From positions 351,426-415,425 of the forward strand of contig CAJNDS010002162.1 in NCBI GenBank assembly GCA_905221605.1: 64,000 nucleotides of DNA, read 5' to 3'. This DNA comes from Symbiodinium natans (lineage: Eukaryota > Sar > Dinophyceae > Suessiales > Symbiodiniaceae). The position numbers were made by a program, and so were the translations under genes. The notes under the pieces are model-generated. The model was not told the origin of the DNA. It did no database searches and was given only the letters and a program-made list of their open reading frames with translations. The first letter of the stretch is position 1. Every line of letters starts with the position of its first letter. Below are positions 21,906-33,442 of this stretch, one piece after another.

Positions 21906-23135
21906 TCATCTATAAACGTTCCGCATTGTTTGCAAATGCGGGCATGTCTCTGGGTCGTTGGTGTATGAGACCTCTCTGGGTTCTCGCGTGACCTTTCCGC
22001 AGTCTCTACAGGTACTGCGCAGCCAGTTCATGGTAGATCCTGCGTGCGTAAAATCCTTGCATCCTTGGACGCAAGGCTCCAATGGTGGGTTCGGCGGTAC
22101 CTTCTTTCCGCCCTTGTTCTTGACACGCGGTACATAGGTTCCTTCAGGGATACCTATGCTGGCTCGGGTGACAACCTCGTCGCCCTCGATCACATAGTAG
22201 CGATTGAACCAGGCTAAAAAGTCTTGGAGTTGGCGACTAGGGTTCACCTGAACCTGTGCCCATTGAACAACAGCTGGAAGCCGGGCAATCTCGTTGTAAG
22301 TCTTCCCCTTGTACTGACCAAGGTAAAACTTACGATCTCCGCCTTCCATTTCCATCGGAATAGGCATTGGCGCCGCTGACGCTACAGCTGCACTTCGGCT
22401 AGCTGCGCTTTTGCTTGCGGCAGCGCGAACGACAAAGCCAGAGTGGTCCTTGTCTGGCGCTTCCGAGGGAATGACCAGACCTTCCTCGCTGGATAGGACC
22501 GTTACGGCGACGTGTGCTGCCTTGCCTGCGGCCTTGCCTGCAGGGAACTTGCACTCAGGGTCACCAGCCCAATGGCCGATACCACCACATCTCATGCATC
22601 GCGACTTTGCCTTAAGGGCTTTGAGTTTGTCCCTTCTTTGCTCCAACGTAAGGTGACTTCGGACCACCTTACCCTTGCCCTTGCCTTTGCCCTTGGATCT
22701 GTTCTTGCCCTTGCCCTTGGCCTTGCCGAAGGCTGCGTTGGCTGCCAAGGACAACTGGATGGCGTGTCCTACCTCGGGAGAATCCTCGAGGAACTGCTCC
22801 ATGGCGTTGAGGGCGATGGCCTCGTCCTCATCCAGCTCATATTCCTCGAACTCTTCTTCCTCGGCAGGGGGTTCTTCCTCCCAGCTCTCCTCAGCAACAA
22901 AGGCTTCTTGGGCAAAGTAAGAGTCCTCTTCTGGGTACTCCTCTTCCTGCTCTAACTCGCCTGCGTCTTCGTCGATCGCAGGGAAGGCCTTGCGGGTAAA
23001 ACCTTTACCCTTAGACCGATTAGATCCGTAAGATCTAGGACCATAACCCTTGCCAGTGTTACGGTAAGGCTGGGGGTTGCTGCCTCCCAGCGCGCGGCCT
23101 TCGCGCAGATGAACACCTGTGTAGTGCTGCACCAA
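21906..23135 (-). CDS. Copia Gag C-terminal part: zinc knuckle and zinc ribbon
   Basis: Open frame of about 409 codons that continues upstream to about 23165, where it meets the first Gag segment in another frame; its upstream edge is not an ATG. It has a basic start, a very acidic stretch (about residues 60-115), a GK-rich stretch (KGKGKNRSKGKGKGKGK) and a zinc knuckle CMRCGGIGHWAGDPEC near residue 178. The knuckle is C-x2-C-x4-H-x6-C rather than the retroviral C-x2-C-x4-H-x4-C. Around 267-300 is a YLGQYKGKTYNEIA...VVQWAQ motif like the small GK-x-GK-T-x-x-E...W module (DUF3820-like) known from other proteins. The end has a CxxxC/H...CxxC zinc-ribbon pattern followed by CPH; its partner CxxC lies in the next frame, which points to a broken reading frame near 21945. 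Packaging of element RNA is the expected role. Confidence 0.8.
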   Translation of the reverse strand: MVQHYTGVHLREGRALGGSNPQPYRNTGKGYGPRSYGSNRSKGKGFTRKAFPAIDEDAGELEQEEEYPEEDSYFAQEAFVAEESWEEEPPAEEEEFEEYELDEDEAIALNAMEQFLEDSPEVGHAIQLSLAANAAFGKAKGKGKNRSKGKGKGKGKVVRSHLTLEQRRDKLKALKAKSRCMRCGGIGHWAGDPECKFPAGKAAGKAAHVAVTVLSSEEGLVIPSEAPDKDHSGFVVRAAASKSAASRSAAVASAAPMPIPMEMEGGDRKFYLGQYKGKTYNEIARLPAVVQWAQVQVNPSRQLQDFLAWFNRYYVIEGDEVVTRASIGIPEGTYVPRVKNKGGKKVPPNPPLEPCVQGCKDFTHAGSTMNWLRSTCRDCGKVTREPREVSYTNDPETCPHLQTMRNVYR

Positions 23136-23143
23136 GGTGTTTG

Positions 23144-23950
23144 CTATCTGCTCGAACTTCTTCGAGATAGCCCAGAGAGCTCTAATAGTAGCTCTACGCG
23201 CATCGGCTCAGAGAGCTCGATGCTGGCATCCAGGGTTTTCAGGAGATTCCACCACCTCCGTCTACGGGAGATGTAACTCAGCATGCTTTCCCCTGCCTGC
23301 CTGGACAGGGTCCCTGGCCTCTGTCCCGCCCGGAACAACTCTCGGGCTTCCTCTGTCGCGCGGGGGAACACTACCTCCCGCATTCGTTCGATGAAGCTTC
23401 GAAGTCCCCCTGGAGCAGTTAGGGCATCTACACCGATGTCCCTCGCGAGTTCGAAGGCCTCGTCTCTGAGGCCTTCGAGAACACGGTGTACCATTTCTGT
23501 TCTTGCCTTCGTGCTCGAGGGGAGTCCTTCAAGGTACTCGAACGAAATGGGCTTCGCGGATTTGCCCGACTTCTTCGACCTCCGACTTCCCGCGCTGAGC
23601 TGGGAAAGCTTGTCGAAGTACTCGTCTGCTCCGCCTGGATGCAGACCTCCTTCTTCTTGAGGGCCTTCATGCTCCTCATCGGCTGTGTCCGCGGCCTCTG
23701 GCTCTCGGACGTTGTGGTCTGGGTCAACTTCTCCCTCCAGACCTGCTTCGGAGTCTCCTCGGGTACTCCTGGCTTGGGACGCTTTCGACCGAATAGCGTC
23801 TTCGTAGAGTTTCAGGCGCAGTTCCGTCCTGAACTTCCAGTCGTAGAACGTCGAGGGATCCCCATTGTAGATGTAGGACCCGGACTTCGTCTCGGCCATA
23901 TGGCTCGAGCTTGCGCTGCCCCTAACATAGCGGAGACCTGCAACGGACAT
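23144..23950 (-). CDS. Copia Gag N-terminal part
   Basis: Begins at ATG 23950 (a second in-frame ATG lies at 23899, just before AETKSGSYIYNGDP) and stops at 23144. It has the helical Gag pattern of copia elements: a tryptophan-containing start (DPSTFYDWKFRTELRLKLYE), a middle with VHRVLEGLRDEAFELARDIG, and FPRATEEARELFRAGQRPGT followed by ESMLSYISRRRRWWNLL near the end. The last few residues (RRSSSR) look out of frame; the -1 frame continues naturally into the zinc-knuckle segment, so the stop is probably due to an indel near 23165, or else marks a frameshift site. About 247 bp of leader separate it from the 5' LTR. Confidence 0.8.
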   Translation of the reverse strand: MSVAGLRYVRGSASSSHMAETKSGSYIYNGDPSTFYDWKFRTELRLKLYEDAIRSKASQARSTRGDSEAGLEGEVDPDHNVREPEAADTADEEHEGPQEEGGLHPGGADEYFDKLSQLSAGSRRSKKSGKSAKPISFEYLEGLPSSTKARTEMVHRVLEGLRDEAFELARDIGVDALTAPGGLRSFIERMREVVFPRATEEARELFRAGQRPGTLSRQAGESMLSYISRRRRWWNLLKTLDASIELSEPMRVELLLELSGLSRRSSSR

Positions 23951-24184
23951 GCCGGAGGAAAAAGCTCAGGGGAGCAGTGGCGGCTCCGATGGGACGAAAG
24001 CACGCCAAGGAAGGCCGGCAACCAAAGGGGTGCCACAGAGGGAAAGGCACAGGGCCAAGGTCAAACAGAGGAGTGTTTGAGAGAAAGAAAGGGAGTGCAA
24101 AGCAAGAGGGTCGAACTTGCGGGCTCGCCCAGGCCCGGACCAACACAGGCTAAAGCCACGCGTCGCAGGTGGCTATGCCTACCT

Positions 24185-24196
24185 GCTCCGCTACCA
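24185..24196 (-). other. Primer-binding site (initiator Met-type tRNA)
   Basis: Read on the minus strand, TGGTAGCGGAGC starts one base after the 5' LTR. It is complementary to a tRNA 3' end GCTCCGCTACCA, including the CCA tail. An A1:U72 acceptor end of this kind is typical of eukaryotic initiator tRNA, the usual copia primer. Confidence 0.8.
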
Positions 24197-24197
24197 G

Positions 24198-24354
24198 TTT
24201 GGGAAAAGCTGGCGGCTTTCACCTTTTCTCACTGCATAGACAGGTATGCTCAAGAGCGCTCTGTAAGCCAAATGTAGCGGATAAAATACAGTCAACATCT
24301 ATGCCATCAATACACTCTCATTCATGTCCAGGCTATACATAGGTGAGATTGAGA
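24198..24354 (-). repeat. 5' LTR of the copia element
   Basis: Identical over 157 bp to the copy at 13465-13621. As the upstream LTR it should contain the element promoter, but no TATA box or other signal could be assigned; dinoflagellate promoters are poorly defined. Confidence 0.95.
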
Positions 24355-24420
24355 CCCTAAAAGGCCCTAAACCCTAAACCCTTATAAACCCTAAACCCTA
24401 AACCCTAAACCCTAAACCCA
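24355..24420. repeat. CCCTAAA tract split by the copia insertion (right part)
   Basis: Continues the tract of 13410-13464, beginning with the CCCTA target duplication and followed by several near-perfect CCCTAAA units. Confidence 0.85.
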
Positions 24421-24832
24421 ATTCTTGCATGTAGGACATGAGCTCTGGGCAGATTGAACGATGTTGGGAGAGCAGCTCTTGCCATGTACGTATGGATGAT
24501 TTGTGGGTCTGCAGTCCGAACATAAAAGCTAAGCACCGAGCTCAAACAAGCCCGCTCTGTCTGCAGGAAGCATCGGAGGGTTTTTGGCTGTAACTATCGT
24601 CACTTCTCCTGGCAAAACATATTCAATGGACAATGCTTATTGCCAGTAGAATAGCTTCATCCAGAAACCCCTCGAGCCGCGAAAACCCAGAGTCTAAGCT
24701 CCAACCATTTGATCATTTTATCATCATCATATGGGGCTTTCCGACTTTTGGAATACCTTATTGGGGTCCTGATTATAAGGGAATCCTACTATTTGGGGTC
24801 TATATCAGGGGCCCCTTGATTTCGCACACCCC

Positions 24833-24947
24833 CATATGGGTGGTTGTCAAAATCATGGTCCCTTTTGGGGTCCCTAATATAATAATACGGCACCTAAATA
24901 TATTAAGTTGTCCAAAAAGGGACCCCAATTTTGACAACTACCCATAT
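24833..24947. mobile_element. Inverted-repeat (MITE-like) element
   Basis: Arms of about 33 bp pair at 24833-24866 (tgggtggttgtcaaaatc...) and 24914-24947 (...gattttgacaactaccca type, with a few mismatches). The spacer is AT-rich. The left neighbour (24754-24822) is the sequence shared with 8898-8968. Confidence 0.6.
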
Positions 24948-27060
24948 CCTTAGCCCTCCACTACCCTAAACCCTAAACCTCCACTGAAACACACCCTCAG
25001 CCCGACCTGTGGGCTCTCGGAAGACCTCCACCAATGGAGAGACAATGCACCTGCCCAGGTTTAGGCGCTTCGGGTGTATGGGGGCCTCAACCCCCTAAGG
25101 AATCCCTAAACCCTAAACCCCTAAACCCTATAACCCCAAAACCCTAAAGAAGCCCTAGACTTCCTTAACCCATAGCATCCCGAAGGGAGCACCCGTTGAC
25201 AGGGATGTGCTGCCGGTAGCCGGGCAAACCTCCTGCGCTGGGTTGGGTTGGGCTGCAGGCTTCGGGCTGAGACTTCGGTCTTGTGGATTCTTGCGCAGTT
25301 TGGGTGTCCGCGGGGCGACCCGTTTCAGCTAATGGGGCTCTTGTGAGGAGCAGGGAGTGGGGCACACATGGGCAGTCGTGAGGTAGGAATGCCATAGACA
25401 ATTTTGCTTGTCGGGTTGACCCCGAATTAAAGGCCCTAAATTGTTGATCCTTCCATTTAGGCTAAATCATCTGGGAGCCTCGTTTGACTGTATCGGGGCG
25501 AAAAAAGACGGGTATCTCACGCCCAAGTATCATCACGTCAACTCCCCATCCTGAGGACCCTCAAGCTTGCAAGCCCTGCCTCAACCCCGCAAAAGCCACC
25601 CCTAAAAAGCATAATCCCTAAGCCTTAATTCCCCCCCCCCCCCCTGGGCACTTAACCAAAACCCCAACCCCGGTGAACACGAGCTCCTGTCTTCAGGGGC
25701 TCAACCGAGGCCAGTGACTGGTAGAGGCTCGAGCTGATACACCACGCCTGGTACAGGGTTTAGGGTTCATAGGGTTGTAAGGGTTGTGAGGGTTACATAG
25801 GGTTATCGGGGTTCTAAGGGTTGAGGGTTATGAGGGTTAAGGGGTTGGAGCGTGGGTCTGAATCGGGCTCTTGGGGTTGTAGCGTTCAGGGATTGACTTC
25901 CTAGTGGCTCGGTAGCCTGCCGGATTGGCTCAGCATTCCGTGGGTGGGTCTACTTTAGGCCCAACTTACAAGCAACCGCCACCTGTATGAACGGGCAGAT
26001 GCCTTCAAAGAACCCCAACCCTTCCGGGGTTCGGGCTGGGGGTTCGGGGCCATCAGAACAATTCTACGTCTACATCTTCCCCCTTAAGGACTCTATGACG
26101 TTCACAACAGCAAAGCATCACTGCTAAAAGGACGATCGTTTACAAAGGTCCCAGAAAAAGAGAGACTTAGTAGCCCAGTAACCATATTATAATGAGGGCG
26201 CCTTTTCTTGGGTTGGTTACTTTATAAGGCAACCCATAACCAAAAACACGGTAAAGGGTACCACTTGGCTCCCCATGACTCCCTCAATCCCTCCTCCTCC
26301 AGCGCATGGCGCCCGCCGGTGCTGGCGCCACCCCCAACCTGGTCAAACTCCTAAGCCCTAAACCTAAACCCTAAAACCCTCAACCCCAAACCCCACACCC
26401 TAAACCCAAAACCCACCTGTGTATAGGAAAATAGTTAGACAGGACGGGCAAGCTTGGGGTTCCGCTAAGCCCCTCCAAGTGTGACTCCTGTTCCTTCTTG
26501 GCTACAACAGTGGCTGGTTGATAACAAGAGAGGGCATAGGGCTTAGGAGTTCCCCCGAAAAGAAACGCGAAGCTACTGCGGGAGCCTTACATAGCTGCCC
26601 CTGAAAGTTTCTGAAACGTTCAGAGGGCAATGCTGAGTGCGTTTTGAATTTTGGGGTTCGGGTATTCCCTGAATTGTTTTGGGGCTTGGGATCTCAAATT
26701 TTCCGGGGGCCTGCGCATGTTCTTGTAAGCACAAGCTGCAGCCGATAAACACATGAACCCCGGAACCTTCTGAAAAGGACGAAGTTTAGGAGTTACGGCA
26801 GGGTCTACCACAGATGCATCAGGGCCCTGTACCAGCACCAATACAGACGGCTTCTGAGTGAAAAAAGACAACTCACCCTGCACACCTTAAAGCCCCAAGC
26901 CCCTGAACTACGGGCTTCTGAAGCTAAAGCCCACACCCACACAAACACACGAACGCACACCACAACAAAACAAACGCCTGGTAGGCCGAGGCGGCATTGA
27001 CCGCCGCAACCTGGAAACCCGCCTGCATGAAGTGTCCGGCCACCTCGAGCTTTCACATCG

Positions 27061-27131
27061 GGTTTAGGGTTTAGGTTTAGGGTTTAGGGTTTAGGGTATA
27101 GGGTTTAGGGTTTAGGGCTTAGGGTTTAGGG
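27061..27131. repeat. TTTAGGG tract
   Basis: About ten units with one short unit and one TATAGGG variant. A CCCTAAA-type tract in the opposite orientation lies at 26345-26412, so the enclosed segment is about 650 bp, longer than in the clear modules. Confidence 0.8.
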
Positions 27132-27497
27132 CAGCGCTTGGCAGGTGCAAAGCAGGATTTTGTTTGTTGTGGGGTGTTTAGGTTGAGGCATTGCAGGGCC
27201 TCAGGCTGTTGCGGCTCTAGTTTCTCAAAGCCTTCGCTATCTGTGGCCTGTACATAAACACGACACCCTATATGGAGGGGGCTTGGCTCTCGGAGATTAC
27301 TGGGCTGGATGGGCGAAGCCATAAACCCTGTAAGCCTGATCCCGAAGCCCTAAACCACATTCACTCATTAAACCCTAGAGTCCATTCAATGCCCTGAGCG
27401 CTGAACCCTGGAATCCTCAGGCACCTGGGATGACTGCCTCGAGCCTAGATCCGGATTCGATTCTGTTACACACGGCGGGGGGTGGTAGCCGTAGGTT

Positions 27498-27529
<32 letters not shown>

Positions 27530-30255
27530 ATAATAAGGCCCATCAAGCCACTCTGCACCAGCCATGTTTGATTCTCAAACGCCCCAAAATTTCATGAACT
27601 CAGTGCCCCGGACTTCCATGACCGTTTCGCCGATGGTCTCATCCAGATCCTGCGCCAGCGACATTCAGGCGTGCCAAAGGGAGGTCGGCCCTTGAATAGG
27701 ATGTAGGGCTACTAGGGCTGGCCAGGGTTTAGGGTTTAGTGCTTGGGGCTTGGCAGGGTTTAGGGTATTCCTGTAGCCGGGCGCATGTCTCCCCGCTTTC
27801 GGATGTGTTTCGTGTTCGGCTCATGCGTGCGATTGCCACCCTAAACTCTTATGGCACCCTTGAAAAAAAACAGCCCATTCCAAGAAACGACAGCATTAAC
27901 TAGTTCATGGCTAGGATAGTATTAAAAAATAATAAATATAAATATAGCTATAATCATAAATATGAATATGAATATAAATATATAAAAATTTAAATATATA
28001 AATATATAAATATATAAATATATATCTATATATATATTTCTATATCTTATTGAGCTTAAGTACCCGTAAAAAATGTAAAATGTTACCCCACTATGACAAA
28101 GATAGCTTCATCTTCGGCCAGTTCCCGGCATGTCCGTCTTTTTCGGGGCCTCCCAATTAGAGTCTCAAACCCAATCGCACGCCTGCGCAACGTGGGCTGC
28201 CGGTTGTTCGGAAGCAATGTCACATATCCCGAGTGGGGTCCTCTAGACGGGAGGTCCGTGTCTATATCTCGCACACACACACACACACAAACCCTACGAG
28301 CCCGAAAGCGCTCATAGAAGCCCTAGATCCCCACCCAGAAAAAAGTCCTGGGTTCGGGCTCTAAATGCCCTTTGAATGCTTTTTGAAGGATGCTTAGCCA
28401 ACCTGAAGTCGGGGCCTGAAGCGTGAGGACTTCGAAGGTCAAGGACCTGTTCTTTGGCAGTCTTTGCGTCTGTATACGATGTCGCAGGTAGAAGGTATGA
28501 GCCCCTGAGCTGAATTTGGTATAGTAGGGCCCCCTCCCTACAGGGTTCAGGGTGTCATACAGTAGCCCAAAAAATACCTTTCATAAGCTACAACAGACAC
28601 TACTCAAGATGACCATTGACCAGGCCCCTGATATTCTGTTCATGGTCTTGAAGTTTCGGGTGCAGGGCTTTCTTTTGATTTCGGCCTGAGCGGTCAAAGC
28701 GATTAGGTCAAGTGAGCCCCCTGCCAAAAGAAACAAAAATCAAACTACACTGAGGCTGATCCAATCCTGGGCCTTTGGTTTGAGGTACTCCGAAATTGTT
28801 AGAAATGGCTTGTAAAGTTCGAGATTTTAATCTTGGTAGAGTCGGTAGAGCTTAGCGGGACCCTTAACACTTTGATTCCCCACACCCTAAACTTTTAACC
28901 CTAAACAACAAGCTCGATACTCAATTTACCCCAAAGCCTTGGTTCCTTAAACCCTGAACCCTAAACAATCAACCCATACCCTGAGATCCCTGATCCCCTA
29001 GACCACGAATCCGAAGCCGCCCTACACCTCTAAAGGAGAGAGGCCCCTGCGGTGTGCCGCCCTCTGCAGAGTTCGTGGGCTGTGGCAGGAAGACCTCACG
29101 AGGGTCAAGCGCACTTGAGCTTGAGGCTTCATAACTAAATCTGTGGATTTCAGACCTTGGGGTTTTGGGCTTAGGGCAGGTTCGGGTTCCGGGCTTAGGG
29201 CACGGTTTCCTTCTACCCTAACAAAAGATCGAGGTCGACTTTGGAGGTCGCAGGGTGTGGGCAGGATTCATGTCATCTGTAAGGTCTGTATGTGTTGAGA
29301 AGTTGGGAGCGTCTGGCTGCCCACCATTTTTTTTGAGCAAAATCCTAAACCCTAGACCTGCAACGCAGACCTGAACGAGTACCCTATGGATGCTGGCGAA
29401 GATTGTGTCTGGATAGGAGGTAACCAGTGAAACCCAGCGCATCTCAAGGGCTACTTGCGGGGCCGAAGCCCAACAGCCCCAAAACGCCCAAGGCTCAGAC
29501 CAGAGAGGGCCAGATTTCCCAGCCCATCCCGATAATGCGGACTCATATTAAGCGTGTCCCCGAAAAGAGGACCTGAACAACCCCAAGGCCTAGCCCCTAA
29601 ACGCTAAAACAGAAAAAATACTCTACATCCCAAACATTAAAAATCCCAACCCAAGAAAACCGTCAACCCCTATGAGCCCTCAACTCTCTGGGGCCCAAAC
29701 TTTCGTTCCGCAAAGCATGGCGTGGAAGTTCGTAAACCGAAGCTCCTGCGCAGGGCAGCTCTTTGCGGTCCAGAGAGTTTACGGCTTGGGGTGCAGGGTC
29801 GTAAGGGTTTAGGGGGCCTAAGGGTTTCAGGAAAAGTTTAGGGGCTTAAGGAAATGCTTACATTTAGGGCTTCAGGGTTGGAAGATTCATTTCAAAGTTT
29901 CGGGCCTCGGGCTTTGGAGTTCAGGGCTTGCGCCCGCTGGTCTCTGCTTTGTTTTGCTATGGGCGGTTCCGGCTGAGGTCGGCCTAAGCTTCGCACACTT
30001 TGTTCCCTTTGCAGCTCTCCATAGAAAGGGCCCGCGAGAATTCCTTCCCATGTTCACGTTGAGGCTTAGAACGAGCCGAAGCCATGTAACAAACCTAAAC
30101 CCTAGACCCTAAATAACCCTAAGCCCAAAACCCTTAAAAGCACCCTTGTCACGACACCTCGACGCAACCCAGTCCCAAAGTTTTCACCAGTCCTTCGCCG
30201 GCGGAACAGTGAAGCCTCGAGCATAGACCTCAGCATCTGCCTATACCCTCTAAAG

Positions 30256-30425
30256 CCTCTGCCTAAACCCTAAGCCCTACACCCTACACCCCAAACACTA
30301 AGCCCTAACCCTGATTAGAGGGACTGACTCAAGCCCGTCCGTAGGTGCTGAGTAGGAAAACCTGTAGCTTGGCAAGCGGGTTCTGAAATCGACTCATTTC
30401 GGGTTTAGGGTTTAGGGTTTAGGCT
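30256..30425. repeat. Telomere-bracketed module 9
   Basis: Degenerate CCCTAAG/CCCTACA arm to 30311 and TTTAGGG arm from 30403, with a core of about 91 bp. Confidence 0.6.
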
Positions 30426-30768
30426 GCTTCTAGGGTGTTGAGGTCTAGGCGTGCGGTTCGCCAAAACAAAGGGGTTGCGGGGTACCACTACGCCAACCTC
30501 GGAAGCCAGTCGTCATTCAGATCGCAGTCTCACAAAATTGGGGTTCCCCTTTGCGGGGTGCCGGTTGCAATGCAGGCCTTTCGGGGACCCCCAAAATCCA
30601 AACCCCAAATCCTTAAAATAATCTAGCCAGAGCCTATAGACCTAAACACCTTGCCAAAGGAACATAATTCAGACAGCCGGCCAGCAGGCCCTGAACACCA
30701 AACCCTGAAAACCTTAAACCTCTTCAGTAAAGGGACCATGATTTCGAGACTTCCCGAGACCCAAGACC

Positions 30769-30956
30769 CGAAACCCTAAATGACAACCCCAAATACTGCA
30801 AACCAGTTGGGATCAACTTCCCCCTAAGCCTCGCACGGCTCGCTGCGTCACCACGAAGGCCTGAAGCTGCCAAAATAGGGTTTAGGGTTTAAAGTTTCGG
30901 GTTTATAGGGATAGGCTTAGGGTTTATAGGGTTAGTGGGGTTTAGGGTTTAGGCCA
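30769..30956. repeat. Telomere-bracketed module 10
   Basis: A short CCCTAAA left arm (to 30780) and a longer TTTAGGG-type right arm (from about 30876) flank a core of about 95 bp. Confidence 0.5.
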
Positions 30957-31240
30957 CTTGGGATGGTAGTCCGAACTGTTTCCGGGCTCATATTATGTAT
31001 ACTGGGGGGGGGCGACTTCTATTTAGGATCCCCAAGAAAGACTGGACTCGCTTGGGCATGAGCCCTAAACGCGAACCTAAACTTCAACGCGCACCTGCAA
31101 CACCTTCCTCAAACCGCAAGCCCCTGACTCTTTCAAGCTCTTAAGATGAGGGCCCAGGATACTCCGGCTCCACACCCTACATGAACCCTGAACCATGCAG
31201 CCTCGACGGTGAGGCCTCGGCACGAGTGACTACGCTCGAC

Positions 31241-31576
31241 AAACGCAGGGTCTCCTTCCTGCGACCCCGCGAGTCAATAACAAGCCAGAGGCTTGAGCCC
31301 CAACAATTTGATCCCTTCAAGCTGGCTCCGTGAAGTCATCCGGGAGCCTGAAGTTTCGTACAAGCATACTGAACCCACAACATCCAGAGCTGTTCGCTCT
31401 AGACATGGAGCCTCCAACCGCCAAAGGCGAGCATCGCCGTCGTTGTCCCTGGACATTCAGGCGATTGTAGGCAGATCCTACATCCTGGTTTCAAGGGGGC
31501 TTGCGCCTGAAACCATGGTAACCATAGTAGACCCAAGCATAGACCTTACCGACGCACGCGCCACTAAAACAAAGAC

Positions 31577-31615
<39 letters not shown>

Positions 31616-32465
31616 CAAACACAAGCACAAGCGCCAGCAAAAGCAGACACAGTCTAGAGTCTAAAGCACAAGCTAAAGTACAAGCTAAAGTACAAGCAAA
31701 AGTACAAGCAAAAGCACAAGCAAACACAAAAGCGCACACACTCACTCACTCCTCACTCACTCAATCACTCACACACACACACACACTCGCTCGCTCTCTC
31801 ACTCTCTCACTCTCTCACTCACTGCCGCACTCACACACACAGATACACAGACACACAGACACACAAACACACAGACACATAGACACACAGACACATAGAC
31901 ACACAGACACACACACACACACCAACCCCACGCACACACCCGCACACACACACACAAAGACACAGAGCTGAAGGTCCTGAAGGTTCCAACCGACACAGGA
32001 CCTGCAAACACAAACCCGGACAAACATCCCTGAAAGCAAAGCAAACTCCATCAACCCCGCAAGCCATGCGTCGATAAAGTTCGGATGGTTGGGATTGCTC
32101 TCCTTGTGCCTTTCCCTTGATCTTTTTTGACAAGTGCTCCGAGAAGTCCGGGTATAGCTCCCTGCCCAGCCCATTGGGATGTTCTGCTTAAATTACGGCA
32201 ACCCGAAGTCCTGAACCGCACGCTCGACAAACATTCAACTCCCCAGCCTCTCCACCCAGGCTCAAAAACCCTCGAGCTCCAAAGTTTCTCTGGCTCTACT
32301 GCAGTGGCGCTGGTTTAGGGTCGACAAGGTCACAGTACATGCTCAGACTCCTCCGGCCTCCTGCACCAGCCGTAGCCCTCCTTGCCTCAGCACACGACTT
32401 ACGGGAGTGGGGAAATGCGGGTGATTACGTTGCAGACGCACACACACAAACAACCACACACACAG

Positions 32466-32500
<35 letters not shown>

Positions 32501-33000
32501 CACACACACATACACATACACATAACACCACAACACACCCCCGCACACCACACCAACACACACACCCACACACAACACACACACCACACACACAGACACA
32601 CACACACACACACAGAGACACACCCACACACACACACACCCGCACACATACACACACCACACACAACACACACACACACCCGCACACACACACACACACA
32701 CACACACCCGCACACACACACACACACACAGATACATGTGTATATATATATATATACATATATATATATCTGTATATATATTATTATTTATCTATTAATA
32801 TTTATGTTTATAGTTCTATCTATATTTATATTTATATTTATATTCATGTTTATATTCATATTTATATTTATATTCATATTTATCTTTATATTTACATTCA
32901 TATGTATATATATATGTGTGTATATTTATATCATAATTATATTTATATATGTATACTTATATTTATATATATATAATTATATTCATTTTGATGTTTCCGG
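31241..33000. repeat. Microsatellite block: GA, CACT, CA, then TATATT
   Basis: (GA)n at about 31576-31610 is followed by an AAGTACAAGC-type repeat near 31660-31725, CACT and CACA runs at 31738-31960, a long imperfect (CA)n at 32436-32735 and an AT-rich TATATTTATATT block at 32736-32985. Open frames here read as poly-(CV) or poly-(HT) and are translations of the repeat, not genes. Between the repeats (31970-32430) nothing recognisable was found. Confidence 0.9.
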
Positions 33001-33338
33001 GGTTGAAGGTTTCTGGGGTTTAGGGCTTCTAGGGCATCTGGGGTTTAGAGTCTCGGAGTTTAAGGGGGAAGATATCGACAAGAAGAGGTGGGCGGGCGGT
33101 GGCAGTGGTTCTTATGTTAGGCCATGTTTCAGCAACAAGTATTAGTATTCCATAGTATTCCCATTTTTGCTTGGCGCGCATGGGTTTTGAGCTCCTGAGC
33201 AGCTCTTGCTGTTGCCATATTGTTGTACATGTACTCAAATTGGGATGCCTCAAGTTGCCGTTGGCTTTTCATGGCTTGCCTTGCACAGGGCATTAGAAAC
33301 TAAAGGACGCAAACCCTAACAACCAAGCCTAATACAGC

Positions 33339-33442
33339 TTGGGATGTTCCTCCTGATAATACTAACAGTCCTTAATAGGGATTCTAGCACCCCCTAGTAT
33401 AATCCCGATTAAGGACTGTTCGTATAAGGGGGAACATCCCAA
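33339..33442. mobile_element. MITE-like inverted-repeat element, copy 4
   Basis: Starts ttgggatgttcctcctgata and ends taagggggaacatcccaa, with inner arms cagtccttaatagggatt and aatcccgattaaggactg almost perfectly paired. 104 bp; the most symmetrical member of the family. Confidence 0.8.

Larger units (their letters stand above)
13465..24354 (-). mobile_element. Complete Ty1/copia LTR retrotransposon (10,890 bp)
   Basis: Two identical 157-bp LTRs in direct orientation enclose gag, protease-like, integrase, reverse transcriptase and RNase H coding regions on the minus strand. Integrase precedes RT, which defines the Ty1/copia (Pseudoviridae) order. A 5-bp duplication CCCTA flanks the element and lies inside a telomere-like tract. 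A primer site complementary to a tRNA ending GCTCCGCTACCA abuts the 5' LTR (right end), and a purine-rich tract abuts the 3' LTR (left end). LTR identity says the insertion is recent, yet coding is split over four frame segments (boundaries near 23165, 21945 and 19360). At almost 11 kb it is about twice the usual copia length. The extra length is in the region between protease and integrase, including a RapZ-C-like domain. Confidence 0.95.
24421..31240. other. Gene-poor region with telomere-like tracts
   Basis: No recognisable gene. Telomere-like tracts occur near 24960-24985, 25103-25150, 25740-25845 (degenerate TTTAGGG), 26345-26412 and 30100-30130. A (CT)n run is at about 27500-27529, an AT-rich AAATATAT block at about 27926-28055, and a C-run at about 25629-25644. 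On the minus strand near 26970-27050 a short open stretch reads EVAGHFMQAGFQVAAVNAAS, protein-like in composition but too short to identify. Confidence 0.55.

Noticed and set aside
24170-24200. tRNA gene suggested by gctccgctacca
   Set aside because: Only the acceptor end is present and it abuts the 5' LTR in the primer-binding position; no cloverleaf.
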